Shown: in pieces, positions 1 through 10,120 of the stretch
Position numbering within the stretch: the first letter of the stretch is position 1
Layout: every line of letters starts with the position of its first letter
The notes under the pieces: generated by a model
Seen by the model: the letters and a program-made list of their open reading frames with translations, nothing else
Told to the model about the DNA's origin: nothing
The model's database searches: none
Translations under genes and position numbers: made by a program
Assembly (NCBI GenBank): GCA_028673005.1
Contig: CM054114.1
Location: 18,847,137-18,911,136, forward strand
Source of the DNA: Tanypteryx hageni
Taxonomy: Eukaryota; Arthropoda; Insecta; Odonata; Petaluridae
Length of the DNA: 64,000 bases
Direction of reading: 5' to 3'

Positions 1-421
1 CTCCACCTAACTAACATTTAACACATTTGTGACCAAAACGAGAAAGGTAGCATTATTCATATATAACAAGAAATACATGTAACTGGGTTTCAATAAATAA
101 TAAAGAAAATAACGCCAAGGAACAAGGACTTATCAAATAAAAATATCAAAGTGAAACAATAATATTACGTAAATAACACGGCTTACACATCTGGGTCGAG
201 CAAACGCTAACATAAACTGCTTGGAACTACACAAAGTAACAAAATTCGCAAACAAAAGTTGAACGAAAAACAAAGTGATTTCATACTGACTCAAAACCGT
301 CAAAGAAATTCGGGGAATCCCGGGGATAAAGTGCAAACATCGAGAAAATATAGCGAGTGTAGAAGAATAGCGCAATGTTAACAAAGCCGATCACACTTTT
401 GTCTCTATAACCGCAACCGTT
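1..421. other. AT-rich stretch without recognised gene
   Basis: No convincing coding segment is seen. Short open frames here have no family signature. The end of this stretch may contain more of the decayed hAT transposase that becomes readable at 422. Confidence 0.5.
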
Positions 422-737
422 TTGCATTTAAATGAAGAAGAGGAATTGGCTGAAATAAAAAATAACAGGAGTCTTCAAATTTACTTCGGGAAAAATAGCC
501 TTTCAAGATTTTGGATGAGTGTAGCAAAAGATTATCCTAACATTTCACAAGGGGCTATTGAGGTATTACTTCCGTTTTCAACTTCGTATTTTTGTGAATT
601 GGGCTTTTCAGCCCTCACTGAAATAAAACAAAAAAGAGAGAAAGTCTATTATCAGTAGAATAAGTAAGAAATACGAGTTTGTTTGCCAACGGATTAAACA
701 AATTGGTTCAAATCATCAATCCCACATCTCACACTGA
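422..737 (+). pseudogene. hAT transposase remnant, C-terminal dimerisation region (ZBED/FAM200-like)
   Basis: The translation carries the end of a hAT transposase: an acidic LNEEEELAEI stretch, then SRFWMSVAKDYPNIS, then the family signature LLPFSTSYFCELGFSALTEIK. This C-terminal region normally dimerises the transposase. The frame starts without an ATG (TTG at 422), so this is an internal piece. An indel in the A-rich run near 630 shifts the frame: the first frame stops at 656-658, but the +1 frame continues with ISKKYEFVCQRIKQIGSNH and ends SHISH-stop at 735-737, where ZBED5/FAM200-type transposases end. Neither the N-terminal zinc finger nor the catalytic residues are visible. I infer an old, inactive DNA-transposon relic; the family call is from remembered motifs. 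Confidence 0.75.
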
Positions 738-999
738 TTCCTGATTTGTATTATTAGTTGAGTGATAATTTGTTTGTATTATTATTAAAGTTAATGTTTT
801 CAGTTCAGTGTTATATATTTTTATTTTATTAAATATATACATACAAATTATTTTTGGTTTTTCGTTTTCTACTGAAAATCATGAGCGGAACAATACCATT
901 CATTTTATATTGAAATTTAGGAAAGAGGTACTCATTAAAATGGAACATTTTGTAAAATGGAAATTTCCTGCAGTAACCATATAAATAAAAGTGTATGTG

Positions 1000-1340
1000 T
1001 GTTAAGGCTGTAACTCCAAAACCAAGAGACCTAGTAAGCTGAAACTTGACATGCTTACTTAGGAAAACCTTAGGATGTGCACCTTGGGCGTATTTCTTTT
1101 ACTTTTCTATTAAAAGGGGTTGTTTTTACCCCATCTTTCCCCCATAAGAAAAGCATTGGAATGTAAGTTCAATCGGTGCAGGGTTTTATAAAATTGCATT
1201 TTTAAATTATTTAAAATTGTGAAACGAATTCGGGACTTAAAGAGTTCTATGTAAAATAGAATGCCCTATTTTTGAAAGCAGAATTCGAATATGCATTGAA
1301 TTAGCGTAATTATTAACTTTTATCTTGGTGAAAAGGGAAT
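1000..1340 (+). repeat. Dispersed repeat R4, copy 1
   Basis: The reverse complement of this segment aligns by eye with 32660-32960. Shared blocks include CCCGAATTCGT next to CAATTTTAA, the block around ATGCTTTTCTTAT, and AAACAACCCC/AAACACCCC in the same order. Both copies are degraded and non-coding. The element class is not recognised. Confidence 0.6.
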
Positions 1341-1715
1341 ATTTTATGGTTTTCAACAATGGAAAATGTTAATTGCCATGGTTGCTAGCTTAATGCTTTT
1401 CAGTGGGAACAGATACACGAAATGTTACGATCACGTCTAATTTATGCTATTAAGGGGAGTCAACGACGTCATAATGAATTATTTATTGTGTTCGATTTGT
1501 ATTTTATAACAATTGTCATTCGAATGAGTAATTCTCCGACTGTAATTTTCTAGCAAAAAATAAACAAATTTAATTTGTAATATTAATAGAATGTTTGCAT
1601 TGTTGTTACATTGTTTATAGGAAATGACATTATCGTAATTTAAAATGACAGCTGCAAAAGAGTTTTCGTGTTTCACTGTTTTATTAATTCGTATTTAGTT
1701 TCAAGGACTAATATC

Positions 1716-1716
<1 letters not shown>
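1341..1716. other. Non-coding AT-rich stretch
   Basis: No gene, structured RNA or clear repeat boundary is seen. Confidence 0.5.

Positions 1717-1798
<82 letters not shown>
1717..1798. repeat. (TA)n microsatellite
   Basis: About 82 bp of TA dinucleotides interrupted by one TATG. Short frames translating as IYIYIY here are artefacts of the repeat. Confidence 0.97.
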
Positions 1799-1799
<1 letters not shown>

Positions 1800-2444
1800 C
1801 TGTTTGTTTTTAACAATGTGTTGGTTGGTTTGTAATTACATAAGTAAGAGTGTTTTTTTGACATAACAACAGGAAAAACGTACACAGAGTTGCACATCTT
1901 GATTTGATTTTATTTTGCACGAGAAACGTAGTACATCCTGAAGCTCTATATTAATAAACATTACAGATGTTTAAAAAAATAAGGCACAATAAAATAAATT
2001 AATATTAATGTTATTTTAATTAGGCCATTTTTACACTGCTCTGGGTCCCAGGCAACGCCGAGTCAACTATCGCTAGTCAGGAAATATATTACCTTCACAT
2101 TTTATGCAGGATGTACATTTTTCATTGACTTTCACGGCTGAACAGATAATTACATTTCTACATTTCATTCAAAAATTCTTCTCAGAATATCTTACCTTTT
2201 TTCATTATGAAAATCAACAAAAGCTTCTGCTATAAATACTTAACTGCAAATAGAACAAATATTCCTTGGGATGCTGTCTACCATTCAGTATCTGGGTCCA
2301 TGAAACAGCCCTTTATTCTTTCTATCTTTTCCTTTTCAGTGTTATTGTGAAAACTATGAAACGTTATGTCTGAACGATTTGACGCCAATTTATGTGGCCT
2401 ATAATTTAAGGTTCAAATCGTATTTTACAAAATTATATTGTAGG
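1799..2444. other. Non-coding stretch
   Basis: No supported gene or repeat is seen. Confidence 0.5.
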
Positions 2445-2764
2445 CAGTGGCGTAATTGAAGCCCCCACATCCCCCGTAGGTGGGAGGCCCAATCCAAGGA
2501 GGGGCCCAGGAGACTTCTTAACTGAATTAGAGGAAAAAGGGGAAAAAATATTTATGGTAATTAACTACCAAAATTGTCTTAAAATGTGCTATTTTCTTTA
2601 CTTATTTTCAAAAATTTCTTCAGCAGCCCCCCTCCGCCGGATTTTATAAATATCATGTGTCCCCTATATATGGAAATTATAATTTAATATGGTATCTACT
2701 TGATATAAATTTTAGAACATCCAAAGGAGCCCTTTAGAAACACGGATTTGCAGTTACGTCACTG
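2445..2764. mobile_element. hAT-type MITE, about 320 bp
   Basis: It begins CAGTGGCGTAATTG and ends with the inverted counterpart CAGTTACGTCACTG, the CAGTG...GTAAYTG end type common in hAT elements. The flanking 8-mers (ATTGTAGG and ATTTAAAG) match at 5 of 8 positions, compatible with a decayed 8-bp target duplication. There is no coding capacity, so any mobility would have depended on a transposase supplied in trans. Confidence 0.65.
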
Positions 2765-2844
2765 ATTTAAAGTTTGCCGTACAAAAAATTGAATTGCTTA
2801 AGTGTGCCACGATCAAATAAGTTTGGGAAACATTGGCATAGATC

Positions 2845-3116
2845 AATGATGCCCAAGCTACGGTCTGAGGACCACATCCGGTTTGCCGAATGTTTTCATC
2901 CGACCCGCCATGTGCTTAGCAATTCAACGACAAAACGTTACATAAAATGAAAGCAGGAAATTATAAAAGCAATTCATTTAGTCTTTATCTCTCAATTAGC
3001 TTACTAGATAACAAATTGGATAATGTTGATCCCGAACTTAACACGTTAGTTTCCTTAAATTATTCTTCAACTGTATTTTCGAATGCATATGGCCCGTGAC
3101 CTTCACGGGAGTAGTC
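2845..3116. repeat. Probable hAT-derived non-autonomous repeat
   Basis: The segment opens with a 'GATGCCCAAGCTACGG...GGACCACATCCGG' type sequence typical of hAT MITE ends and finishes with 'ATGGCCCGTGACC'. Ends and target duplication are not resolved. Confidence 0.3.
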
Positions 3117-3137
3117 AATATCATCATCATCATGCTT

Positions 3138-3151
3138 CTGTCCGAAGACAG
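3138..3151 (-). other. RTE-1 3'-terminal hairpin with TTCG loop
   Basis: On the element's sense (minus) strand: CTGTC, loop TTCG, GACAG, 5 bp with a C(UUCG)G closing arrangement, immediately before the tail. The same structure stands at the ends of the copies at 25841, 30360 and 42323, so it is probably a functional 3' signal. Confidence 0.75.
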
Positions 3152-3154
3152 GTT

Positions 3155-3844
3155 TTAACTGAATCGCTGCCTCCATTTCTCTCTCTCCCTAGAAGCCTCT
3201 TTTATACCTCTATAAGTATTATATCCCTGCTTTATATTATCTAATATTCCTATTCTTTTTCTCCCTCTTCCTCTTCTTCCACTAATTTTTCCTTCTAAGA
3301 TCGTCCTTTGTAAACACTGCCTTCTCAATATGTGCCCTATCCAATTTGCTTTTCTTTTCCTGATTGTTTTTATTAGCGTCCTTTCTTCTCCCACCATTTC
3401 TAATACTTCTTCGTTTCTCTTCCTCTCTGTCCATTTCACTTTCATCATTCTTCTCCATACCCACATCTCAAAACTTTCTAAATATTTTTCCTCCTTTCTC
3501 CTTACCGTCCACGTCTCAGCACCATAAAGAGCTATGCTCCATATGTAGCATTTTGCTAATTTCTTCCTTGTTTCTAAATTTATTTTCTTGCTTGTGAGAA
3601 GCTCCTTCTTCTCGTTAAATGCTGCTTTTGCCATTGCAATCCTACTTCTGATGTCCTGTGTACTACTTCCATCCTGTGCTAAAATACTGCCGAGATATTT
3701 GAAACTACTTACTTGTTCCAATTTTTGTCCATTTACCATTATATTTAATTCTTTATGTTCCTTTGAAACCACCATGACTTTTGTTTTTTCTGTATTGATC
3801 TTCATTCCATATTGTTGGCCAACCTCCACTAGTCTGTCTGTCAT
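3155..3844 (-). pseudogene. RTE-1 ORF, 3' part (thumb and C-terminal domain)
   Basis: These 229 codons begin MTDRLVEVGQQYGMKINTEK and continue the frame that breaks at 8005. Visible landmarks are SFKYLGSIL (the helix after the RT palm), IWSIALYGAETWT, WVWRRMMKVKW, and the C-terminal WIGHILRRQ followed by a basic GRRGRGRKR segment. These are standard for arthropod RTE proteins of the CFDP2-like type. The frame is open to its natural stop. It is separated from its 5' half by a 4.15-kb inserted LINE and so cannot give a full-length product as it stands. Confidence 0.85.
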
Positions 3845-3849
3845 CCTCT

Positions 3850-3946
3850 ATCTACATCTACATCTACATATTACCCTGCAAGTCACCTTGACGGTGGATG
3901 GCAGGGGGTGCCGCGCACCAAGTTCCTAACTAATTATTATTCACTG
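3850..3946 (-). other. 3' UTR, stem-loop and tail of the nested LINE
   Basis: Read on the plus strand, the tail is TCTACATCTACATCTACAT followed by CCCTGC...GGCAGGG, which can pair, with CACC...GGTG inside. An equivalent structure with different inner bases is at 39690-39762, so the fold appears conserved while sequence drifts. It is a plausible recognition site for the element's reverse transcriptase (inference). Confidence 0.6.
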
Positions 3947-6754
3947 TTATCTATTGTGGTCACGTATTGTCCTAGGGAAAAAGGACTCCTTATACCTCTC
4001 CGTCCTACTATCTATTTCGCGAATCTTGTCGTCATTATCCCTCCGTCCGATATACGTTGGTTGTCGAATAATATCCTTCATTTCATTTACGAATATCTCC
4101 GACCTATATTTATCTAGAAGTTTAAGTCTCGCCTGTAATCTACGATCTTTCAACGATGGCCAACTCAACTCATCAATGAGTAACGTAACGCTCTGTTTTT
4201 TATCGTAATTCTTTTTCACGAATCTAGCTGCTCGCCGCTGTATTTTTTCTAAATCCTTTATGAGTCCCCTCTGATATGGATCCCAAACCGCTGCTGCGTA
4301 TTCCATTTGAGGTCTAACCAACGATAAATAACAGGATTCTCTCACCTTTTCCGTGCTTTTCCTGACTATCCTACGCACAAAAGCCAACTTCTTATTTGCC
4401 GCACCTATCACTCGTCTTATGTGGGTGTCCCAAGACAGGTCACGATTCAAGGTTACCCCGAGGTATTTCACGGATTCCGAAACAGGAATGATCTCACCAT
4501 CTATCGAGTAGGTAAACACGGACGATGGGCTTCTAGATTTCCAAAAGTTTATAACGTTACTCTTTTTCTGATTGATTTCTAGCTGCCATTCCTTGCACCA
4601 AACAGATAACGCATCCAGATCATCCTGAAGCTGACGATGGTCGCTAGGACCACTAATTTCTCTATAGACTACGGTGTCATCCGCAAAAAGCCTGATATTA
4701 CTTTTTACAACTGAGCTGATGTCGTTTATATAAAGCAAGAAAAGCATAGGTCCGATCACACTACCCTGCGGCACTCCAGAGACTACATCTGCCACACTCG
4801 AGGACTTACCATCGATGACTACTTTTTGTTTTCTATTCCAAAGGAAAGCGCGAACCCAGTTAATGACTTTAACATTAACGCCAAGATTTCCCAATTTTAA
4901 TAACAACTTACGGTGGGGAACCTTGTCAAAAGCTTTTCTAAAATCAAGGAACACTGCATCGACCTGCTTATTATTTTCGCCGCATGATAAAACATCATTC
5001 ACAAACAGACCGAGTTGGGTGTCACAGGATCTACCTTTTCTGAAGCCATGTTGACAGCTGACTAAGAGCGATCTACTCTCAAGATAACGCATTGTGTTGC
5101 TAACAATAATGTGCTCCAAAATCTTACATGATAATGATGTTAGAGAAATCGGCCTATAATTTTCGGGGTTTTCTTTGTCACCTCCCTTATGAATGGGTGT
5201 GACGTGTGCTAGTTTCCAATCATCAGGAACCTCACAGAGGGTAAGAGATTTCTCGAAAACTATCCGGAGGAAGGGAGCTATATCTTCTGCTAGTTCTTTT
5301 AATACACGCGCGGGAATTCCTTCTGGTCCAGGATTTTTGTTGGGCTTTATCGCACTCAGTTGCTTCGCTATTCCTGCCTCAGAGATTTTAATATTATCCA
5401 TCCGAGTACATCCATCGGGAATAAGATTATCTTTAAGTATATTTCCACCTGCCGTGAACGCCTTCGCGAAGTAAACGTTTAGTAGATTAGCTTTATCCTC
5501 CCCATCGTGAAGGATGTCTCCGGAATCACATCGCAGGGAGGGTATTGAAGGACCCACTCCCTTGACTTCTCTTACATAGGACCAGAACGCTTTTGGATCC
5601 TCCTTCAATTTTGTATTTAATACCTCATTCCGGAAGGTGTTAAATGCGTTACGCATGGTTTTTCTCGCTAGTACGCGGGCACTGTTATACTCATGGACTA
5701 TAGCTGTGCGATACTCATCGGAAGCGGTGGTAGGTATGTTTTTCAATTTTGCGTGGCTACGCCTCTGTCGTCTTAAGGCAATCCTGACTTCCTTATTAAA
5801 CCAACGAGGTTCTTTCTTATCAGATTTTAACTTACTGGGGATAAATCTATTGATACCTCTTCCTAGTATATTCTTAAATAATAACCATGATGGCTCCATA
5901 CCTAATCGTTCTGTCTTTTCACGATAACTGACAAAGGTACTTTTGAGATGTAAGCTGAAACTTTTAAAGTCGGCCTTGGCGAAAGCGTATACATTCCGAA
6001 GAGGCTTAGGATGTCTTTTGAGCTTTAATTCGCACTCCGCATACACAGCTCGATGGTCGCTAAGTCCCTCCTCTGTGGATACCTTAGTTATCCTATGCGG
6101 GATATTAGAAGCAAGCAAGTCGAGAACATTGCCCGAACGCGTGGCTTTTTGTACCATCTGGATTAAGGAATATTCATGAAACGTGTCAATTAAGGCTTCA
6201 CACGATTCGCGTTCTTTACCTCCCGTAACGAAACATAGGTTTTCCCAATCGATTGACGGTAAGTTAAAATCGCCTCCAATTATCACGTAACCGTCGTTCA
6301 TAATAGATCTAAGCTCGGCTAATTGCCTCTCTAAACTTAAAATATAATCAACTTTGGCATTAGGTGGTCTGTAAAATGAGCATAAATATATCTTTTTCGA
6401 ATTATCCTTACCTAGGCGGCACCACACGCTCTCGGTCGTTTCATCGATAATAGGGATCTGACAACTATCGTACTTTTCACTTATTGCCAAAAATACTCCG
6501 CCACCTATTCTATTGGCGCGGTCTTTTCTGTATACTCTATAGCTTTTCGGAAAAATTTCTTGGCTAGCGATATCTTCAGTGAGCCAACTTTCCGTACCTA
6601 TAACTACATCCGCATGCAACGTGCGAATTACGTGTTCGAGTTCGACAGACTTCCTACGAATGCTGCGGCAGTTTAAAACTATAATATTTAATTTCTCGTT
6701 ATCGCCCGAAGCATTAACTGCTCTATTACGGCTTTCGCAGGTGGACTCTCTCAC
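3947..6754 (-). CDS. LINE ORF2: AP endonuclease and reverse transcriptase
   Basis: An open frame of 935 codons. The N-terminal endonuclease spans roughly residues 20-245: LNIIVLNCRS, the acidic site TESW near 54-57, FYRPP near 127-131, GGDFN at 160-164 and SDHRAV at 232-237. The reverse transcriptase spans about 510-790: ENYRPISLTSL at 531-541, HGFRKGRSCDTQ at 569-580, VFLDFRKAFDKVPH at 601-614, GVPQGSVIGPMLF at 660-672 and the catalytic FADD at 690-693. It ends with the CR1/L2-like YKESFFPRTIRDHN. The product should nick target DNA and copy its own RNA at the nick. All catalytic landmarks are present and the frame is unbroken, so recent activity is plausible. The start chosen is the first Met upstream of the endonuclease fold, 74 bp after ORF1. 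Confidence 0.92.
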   Translation of the reverse strand: MRESTCESRNRAVNASGDNEKLNIIVLNCRSIRRKSVELEHVIRTLHADVVIGTESWLTEDIASQEIFPKSYRVYRKDRANRIGGGVFLAISEKYDSCQIPIIDETTESVWCRLGKDNSKKIYLCSFYRPPNAKVDYILSLERQLAELRSIMNDGYVIIGGDFNLPSIDWENLCFVTGGKERESCEALIDTFHEYSLIQMVQKATRSGNVLDLLASNIPHRITKVSTEEGLSDHRAVYAECELKLKRHPKPLRNVYAFAKADFKSFSLHLKSTFVSYREKTERLGMEPSWLLFKNILGRGINRFIPSKLKSDKKEPRWFNKEVRIALRRQRRSHAKLKNIPTTASDEYRTAIVHEYNSARVLARKTMRNAFNTFRNEVLNTKLKEDPKAFWSYVREVKGVGPSIPSLRCDSGDILHDGEDKANLLNVYFAKAFTAGGNILKDNLIPDGCTRMDNIKISEAGIAKQLSAIKPNKNPGPEGIPARVLKELAEDIAPFLRIVFEKSLTLCEVPDDWKLAHVTPIHKGGDKENPENYRPISLTSLSCKILEHIIVSNTMRYLESRSLLVSCQHGFRKGRSCDTQLGLFVNDVLSCGENNKQVDAVFLDFRKAFDKVPHRKLLLKLGNLGVNVKVINWVRAFLWNRKQKVVIDGKSSSVADVVSGVPQGSVIGPMLFLLYINDISSVVKSNIRLFADDTVVYREISGPSDHRQLQDDLDALSVWCKEWQLEINQKKSNVINFWKSRSPSSVFTYSIDGEIIPVSESVKYLGVTLNRDLSWDTHIRRVIGAANKKLAFVRRIVRKSTEKVRESCYLSLVRPQMEYAAAVWDPYQRGLIKDLEKIQRRAARFVKKNYDKKQSVTLLIDELSWPSLKDRRLQARLKLLDKYRSEIFVNEMKDIIRQPTYIGRRDNDDKIREIDSRTERYKESFFPRTIRDHNR

Positions 6755-6828
6755 TTTGCGACCAGAAACTGTATTACACTCGATGCCCCTATGAAATCTC
6801 CTAATACGCCTACACCCTACCCTACTCT

Positions 6829-7869
6829 CTAATCTAAAAAAGACCTACCATGGTCGAAGATCCTACACGCTACACTCTGTGAAGCCTCGGTCGTGTAATG
6901 AACTCCAGAGCCGTTTAGGGGTACCCTACACGATCCGAGAACCGGCCGGAGATCAACAAAGTCGACTCCCATGCCCACACAGAAATTCCATAGCCTTTGG
7001 TTTAGCCCCGCCACGCGGCTCCAAACCTCCGAACCACAGTCAATCCGCGGGACAATACTACAAATGGTGAGCCGCACATCAGAACCCGACTCCTCTCGGA
7101 CACGAGTGACCTCGGCGACCAAGTCCTCAAAAGAACTTAGAATCTCCTCGGACCCGCGCTTCGAGGCGTCGTTAGTCCCAACATGGACCACCATCCGCAG
7201 CCTAGAGCAACCCGTTGACTCCACCGACTCCCGTACCGCCCTCGTCACTTGGGGGACCGTTCCTCCTGGTATACACCTGGAGAACACCCGCTCAGCCACT
7301 CCCTCCCGGCGGGCCCGAGTTAGCAAGGGAGCCATAACACGCCGGACATTAGAACTACCTATTACTAGGAGCCCTCCCTTCCCACCCCGACTTCCCATAG
7401 ATCCAGCCTCCGCCAAAGAGACGGGAGCGGATGCGAGAGCATCGGCCGAAGTGTCGTCCTCCGACAACGCCGCGAACCGATTGCAAACTGGAAGAGGGTC
7501 TGCCGAGGCATTCCCAGCTCCCAGCCTTCGCAGGACCACCCCACGATCCCCCCGGTTGGAGACCACTCTCCAATCGTTGGGTTTCAGGATTGGAGCGACC
7601 CCAGCCCCCGAAGAGGTCCCACAAACACCCTCGATCACACCACCGACTTTCGCACTCGAGCGCACCCGAGTCGCCATCATGGCGCGGTGAGTTCTCGGGG
7701 ATGGATGCGTTCTCCCAACACGAACAAGGGCCGACTCCGCTCTTGCCACCCTCCGACGGAGGTCCGTAACCTCTCTTACCAGCTCCGTGATTCGAGACCT
7801 CATTCCCTCGAAATCAGCGTCGCATAGAAAGGAGGAAACGGGAATCCTAGGTGAAGCCATCCTAAACAC
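6829..7869 (-). CDS. LINE ORF1 with coiled coil and SGNH/esterase domain
   Basis: An open frame of 346 codons directly upstream of ORF2. Residues about 20-52 are heptad-like and charged (MRSRITELVREVTDLRRR), a likely coiled coil. Residues about 165-340 resemble the SGNH hydrolase domain known from ORF1 of CR1 and L2 LINEs: block I VIGSSNVRR with the candidate nucleophile Ser173, PGGTV near 201-205, block III VGTND at 230-234, and block V SGVHYT with candidate His324. The Asp usually three residues before that His is Ser321 here, so the triad may be altered. ORF1 is much more GC-rich than the surroundings. Family proteins bind nucleic acid and may act on lipids; the esterase role in retrotransposition is not settled. 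Confidence 0.82.
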   Translation of the reverse strand: MFRMASPRIPVSSFLCDADFEGMRSRITELVREVTDLRRRVARAESALVRVGRTHPSPRTHRAMMATRVRSSAKVGGVIEGVCGTSSGAGVAPILKPNDWRVVSNRGDRGVVLRRLGAGNASADPLPVCNRFAALSEDDTSADALASAPVSLAEAGSMGSRGGKGGLLVIGSSNVRRVMAPLLTRARREGVAERVFSRCIPGGTVPQVTRAVRESVESTGCSRLRMVVHVGTNDASKRGSEEILSSFEDLVAEVTRVREESGSDVRLTICSIVPRIDCGSEVWSRVAGLNQRLWNFCVGMGVDFVDLRPVLGSCRVPLNGSGVHYTTEASQSVACRIFDHGRSFLD

Positions 7870-8004
7870 TAATCTGTACTAGCTACGAATTAAATTAAAC
7901 TTCAAGCTAAGGTTATACTAAGTGACTAACTAATTCGTGGACTTAAGGTCTACGCTAGAGAGGAACGCAGGTAAAAAGTGAAAGGGAAACGCTGACTCAC
8001 CTCT

Positions 8005-10120
8005 GAAGCTCTTTCTCGCCATCTGCTATTAAGCCCTGATCATCTGCGTATTTAATGGTGGTAATACTTTCACCTCCTATCTTAAATCCTTTCTCTTCCA
8101 TCAACGCTTCTTCTGTTATTGTTTCTGCATAAATATTAAATATTGCTGGTGAAATAGGACAACCCTGCCTCACTCCCCTCCCTATTGAAGTACTTTCTGT
8201 TTCTTCTCCTTCAACCCTGACTCTAATCTTTTGATCAAAGTAAAGGTTTTTAAGCAGTCTTTTATCTTTCCAATCTATTCCTATTTTGTTTAAAATACCC
8301 AGCATTTTATCCCATTTCACTCGGTCAAAAGCTTTCTCCCAATCTACAAAACAAAAATACATACCTTTATTGACTTCTAGCGCTCTTTCTGTCATCATCC
8401 TCATACATCCTATAGCATCTCTAGTCCCCCTTCCTCTTCTAAAACCAAACTGATTATCTTGCAGCTCCTTTTCTATTTTACATTCAATTCTTTTGGTTAT
8501 TATTCTGGTTAGAACTTTAGCTGTATGAGAAATTAAACTAATAGTTCTGTAATCCTTACAACATTTTGCATTGTTCTTTTTCTCCAGTGGTACCATCACA
8601 ACATCTAAAAAATCTTCAGGCCATATGCCAGTATCATATACTTGGTTAAAAAATTTTGTGAGTTGCTTAACTGCTTTAGACCCTAAAACCTTGAGAACGT
8701 CCACGGGTATATCATCACTCCCAACAGCCTTCCTTCTTTTCATGTCATCAATTGCTCTTTCAACTTCAGACTCGAGAATACTTGGTCCTAGCTGATCTTC
8801 TTCCACATCCTCTTCTTCATTTAATTCAATATTTCTTGGCTTTCCTTCTTTGTCATACAGAACCTCAATGTATTCTTTCCAGACATTCTTTACATTGTCT
8901 GGCTCCGATACTATTTTACCACTTTTGTTCATGATTCCTTTACGTCCTATCTTTCTTGCTTTTTTCTTGAATAGTTCCCTTGCTTTGCTATGCATGAGGT
9001 CTGTTCTACAAATTCTTTCACATTCGACAATCTCCTCGCATTTTTCATTTATCCACTGTTCTCTTGCTTTATCTGTTTCCCTTCTTAAAGCATTATTTAA
9101 CTCCTTGTACTTTCTTTGGCCTTCTTCAGTGTTTATGTTCTTCCACTTTCTCCGCTCTTCCATTTTTTGCAGCATGGCTGCTGTGATCCAGGGTTTTTTG
9201 TTTCTTTCACCCGTTATCTTTCCTACCTTCTTTTCCATTACATCTGTAATGTTGCTATGGATGTATCTCCACTCCTCATCTACATTCTTCCTATTTTCTT
9301 CAGCTCTCTCCCCCAACCTTTCCTCCAGCTCAGTCATGATAGCCTCCTTGTTTTTAAGGAGTTCCTCTAAGTTCCATTTCTTGTTAACTCTTATGTTTCT
9401 CCTAACGCTCTTCAGTCTACATTGTATATTTGCCACCAAAAGGTTGTGGTCAGAATCGACATCTGCCCCTGGTAGTGTTTTCACATTTTTAATGCTATTT
9501 CTAAATCTTTCATTGACTAGTATGTAATCTATCTGGTATCGTCTCTGGTCTCCTGGGCTTCTCCATGTGTAAAGTCTTCGCTGGTGATGCTTAAACCATG
9601 TATTAGTTACAATTAATCTATTTCTATGGCAGAATTCCACAAGTTTATCCCCTCTTTCATTTCTCTTCCCTAGTCCATATTTTCCCAGTATGTTATCTTC
9701 CTGTCCCTCTCCGACTACACTGTTCCAATCTCCCATTACTATGGTGGTGATCCTTCCATTTCCCTCATCCTCCAATATCTCCATAATCTGTTCATAGATT
9801 TCATCTACTTCGTCGTCGCCAGCATTAGTTGTTGGCATATACACTTGAATTATAAGCATATCCACTGGCTCCATCTGGAGTTTTACGGCTATTAATCTGT
9901 CATTAACTGTCACTACCTTACTAATTCTTTTAGCTATCTCTTTTCTCATTATAATCCCCACTCCCCTTTCCTTTTTCTCCCCTCCCGAGTAAATAATCTT
10001 AAATTCGTCTGAATTTATCTCGCCTTCTCCTTCCCACCGGACTTCACTAAGACCTACTATACTTACATTATTCCTTCTCATTTCTCTTTTTAGGTCCTCT
10101 AGTTTACCCCCTGAATTCAT
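8005..10120 (-). pseudogene. RTE-1 ORF, 5' part (endonuclease and RT palm)
   Basis: About 705 codons with an AP-type endonuclease and the first part of the reverse transcriptase. Endonuclease landmarks: GLSEVRW with the catalytic Glu near 26, VYMPTTNAGDDE near 93-104, MGDWNSVVG at 129-137, RRYQIDYILVNERF near 193-206 and SDHNLL at 223-228, all typical of RTE/CFDP2-like proteins. Reverse transcriptase landmarks: DYRTISLISHTAKV, QFGFRRGRGTRDAI, FVDWEKAFDRV, GRGVRQGCPISPAIFN and the catalytic YADD at 691-694. The frame is then cut by the nested LINE, 13 codons after YADD, and resumes at 3844. The annotated start is the first Met; many RTE proteins start slightly upstream, so a few N-terminal residues may be missing. 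Confidence 0.88.

Larger units (their letters stand above)
3850..7999 (-). mobile_element. Full-length CR1/L2-type LINE nested in RTE-1
   Basis: A complete element in the same orientation as its host RTE: a 5' leader of about 130 bp (7999-7870), ORF1 (7869-6829), a 74-bp gap, ORF2 (6754-3947), and a 3' UTR with a stem-loop and a (TAGATG)n-type tail ending at 3850. Both frames are open with no stops or frameshifts, and the insertion is flanked by the short direct repeat CCTCT. It is the youngest-looking element in the window. The clade call (CR1/L2/Crack group of the Jockey superfamily) rests on the esterase ORF1 and the C-terminal FFPRTIRDHN motif. Confidence 0.88.

Noticed and set aside
6971..7690. 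239-codon plus-strand open frame
   Set aside because: Opposite strand of the GC-rich LINE ORF1; no independent signature.
8850..9527. 225-codon plus-strand open frame
   Set aside because: Antisense of the RTE endonuclease/RT ORF.
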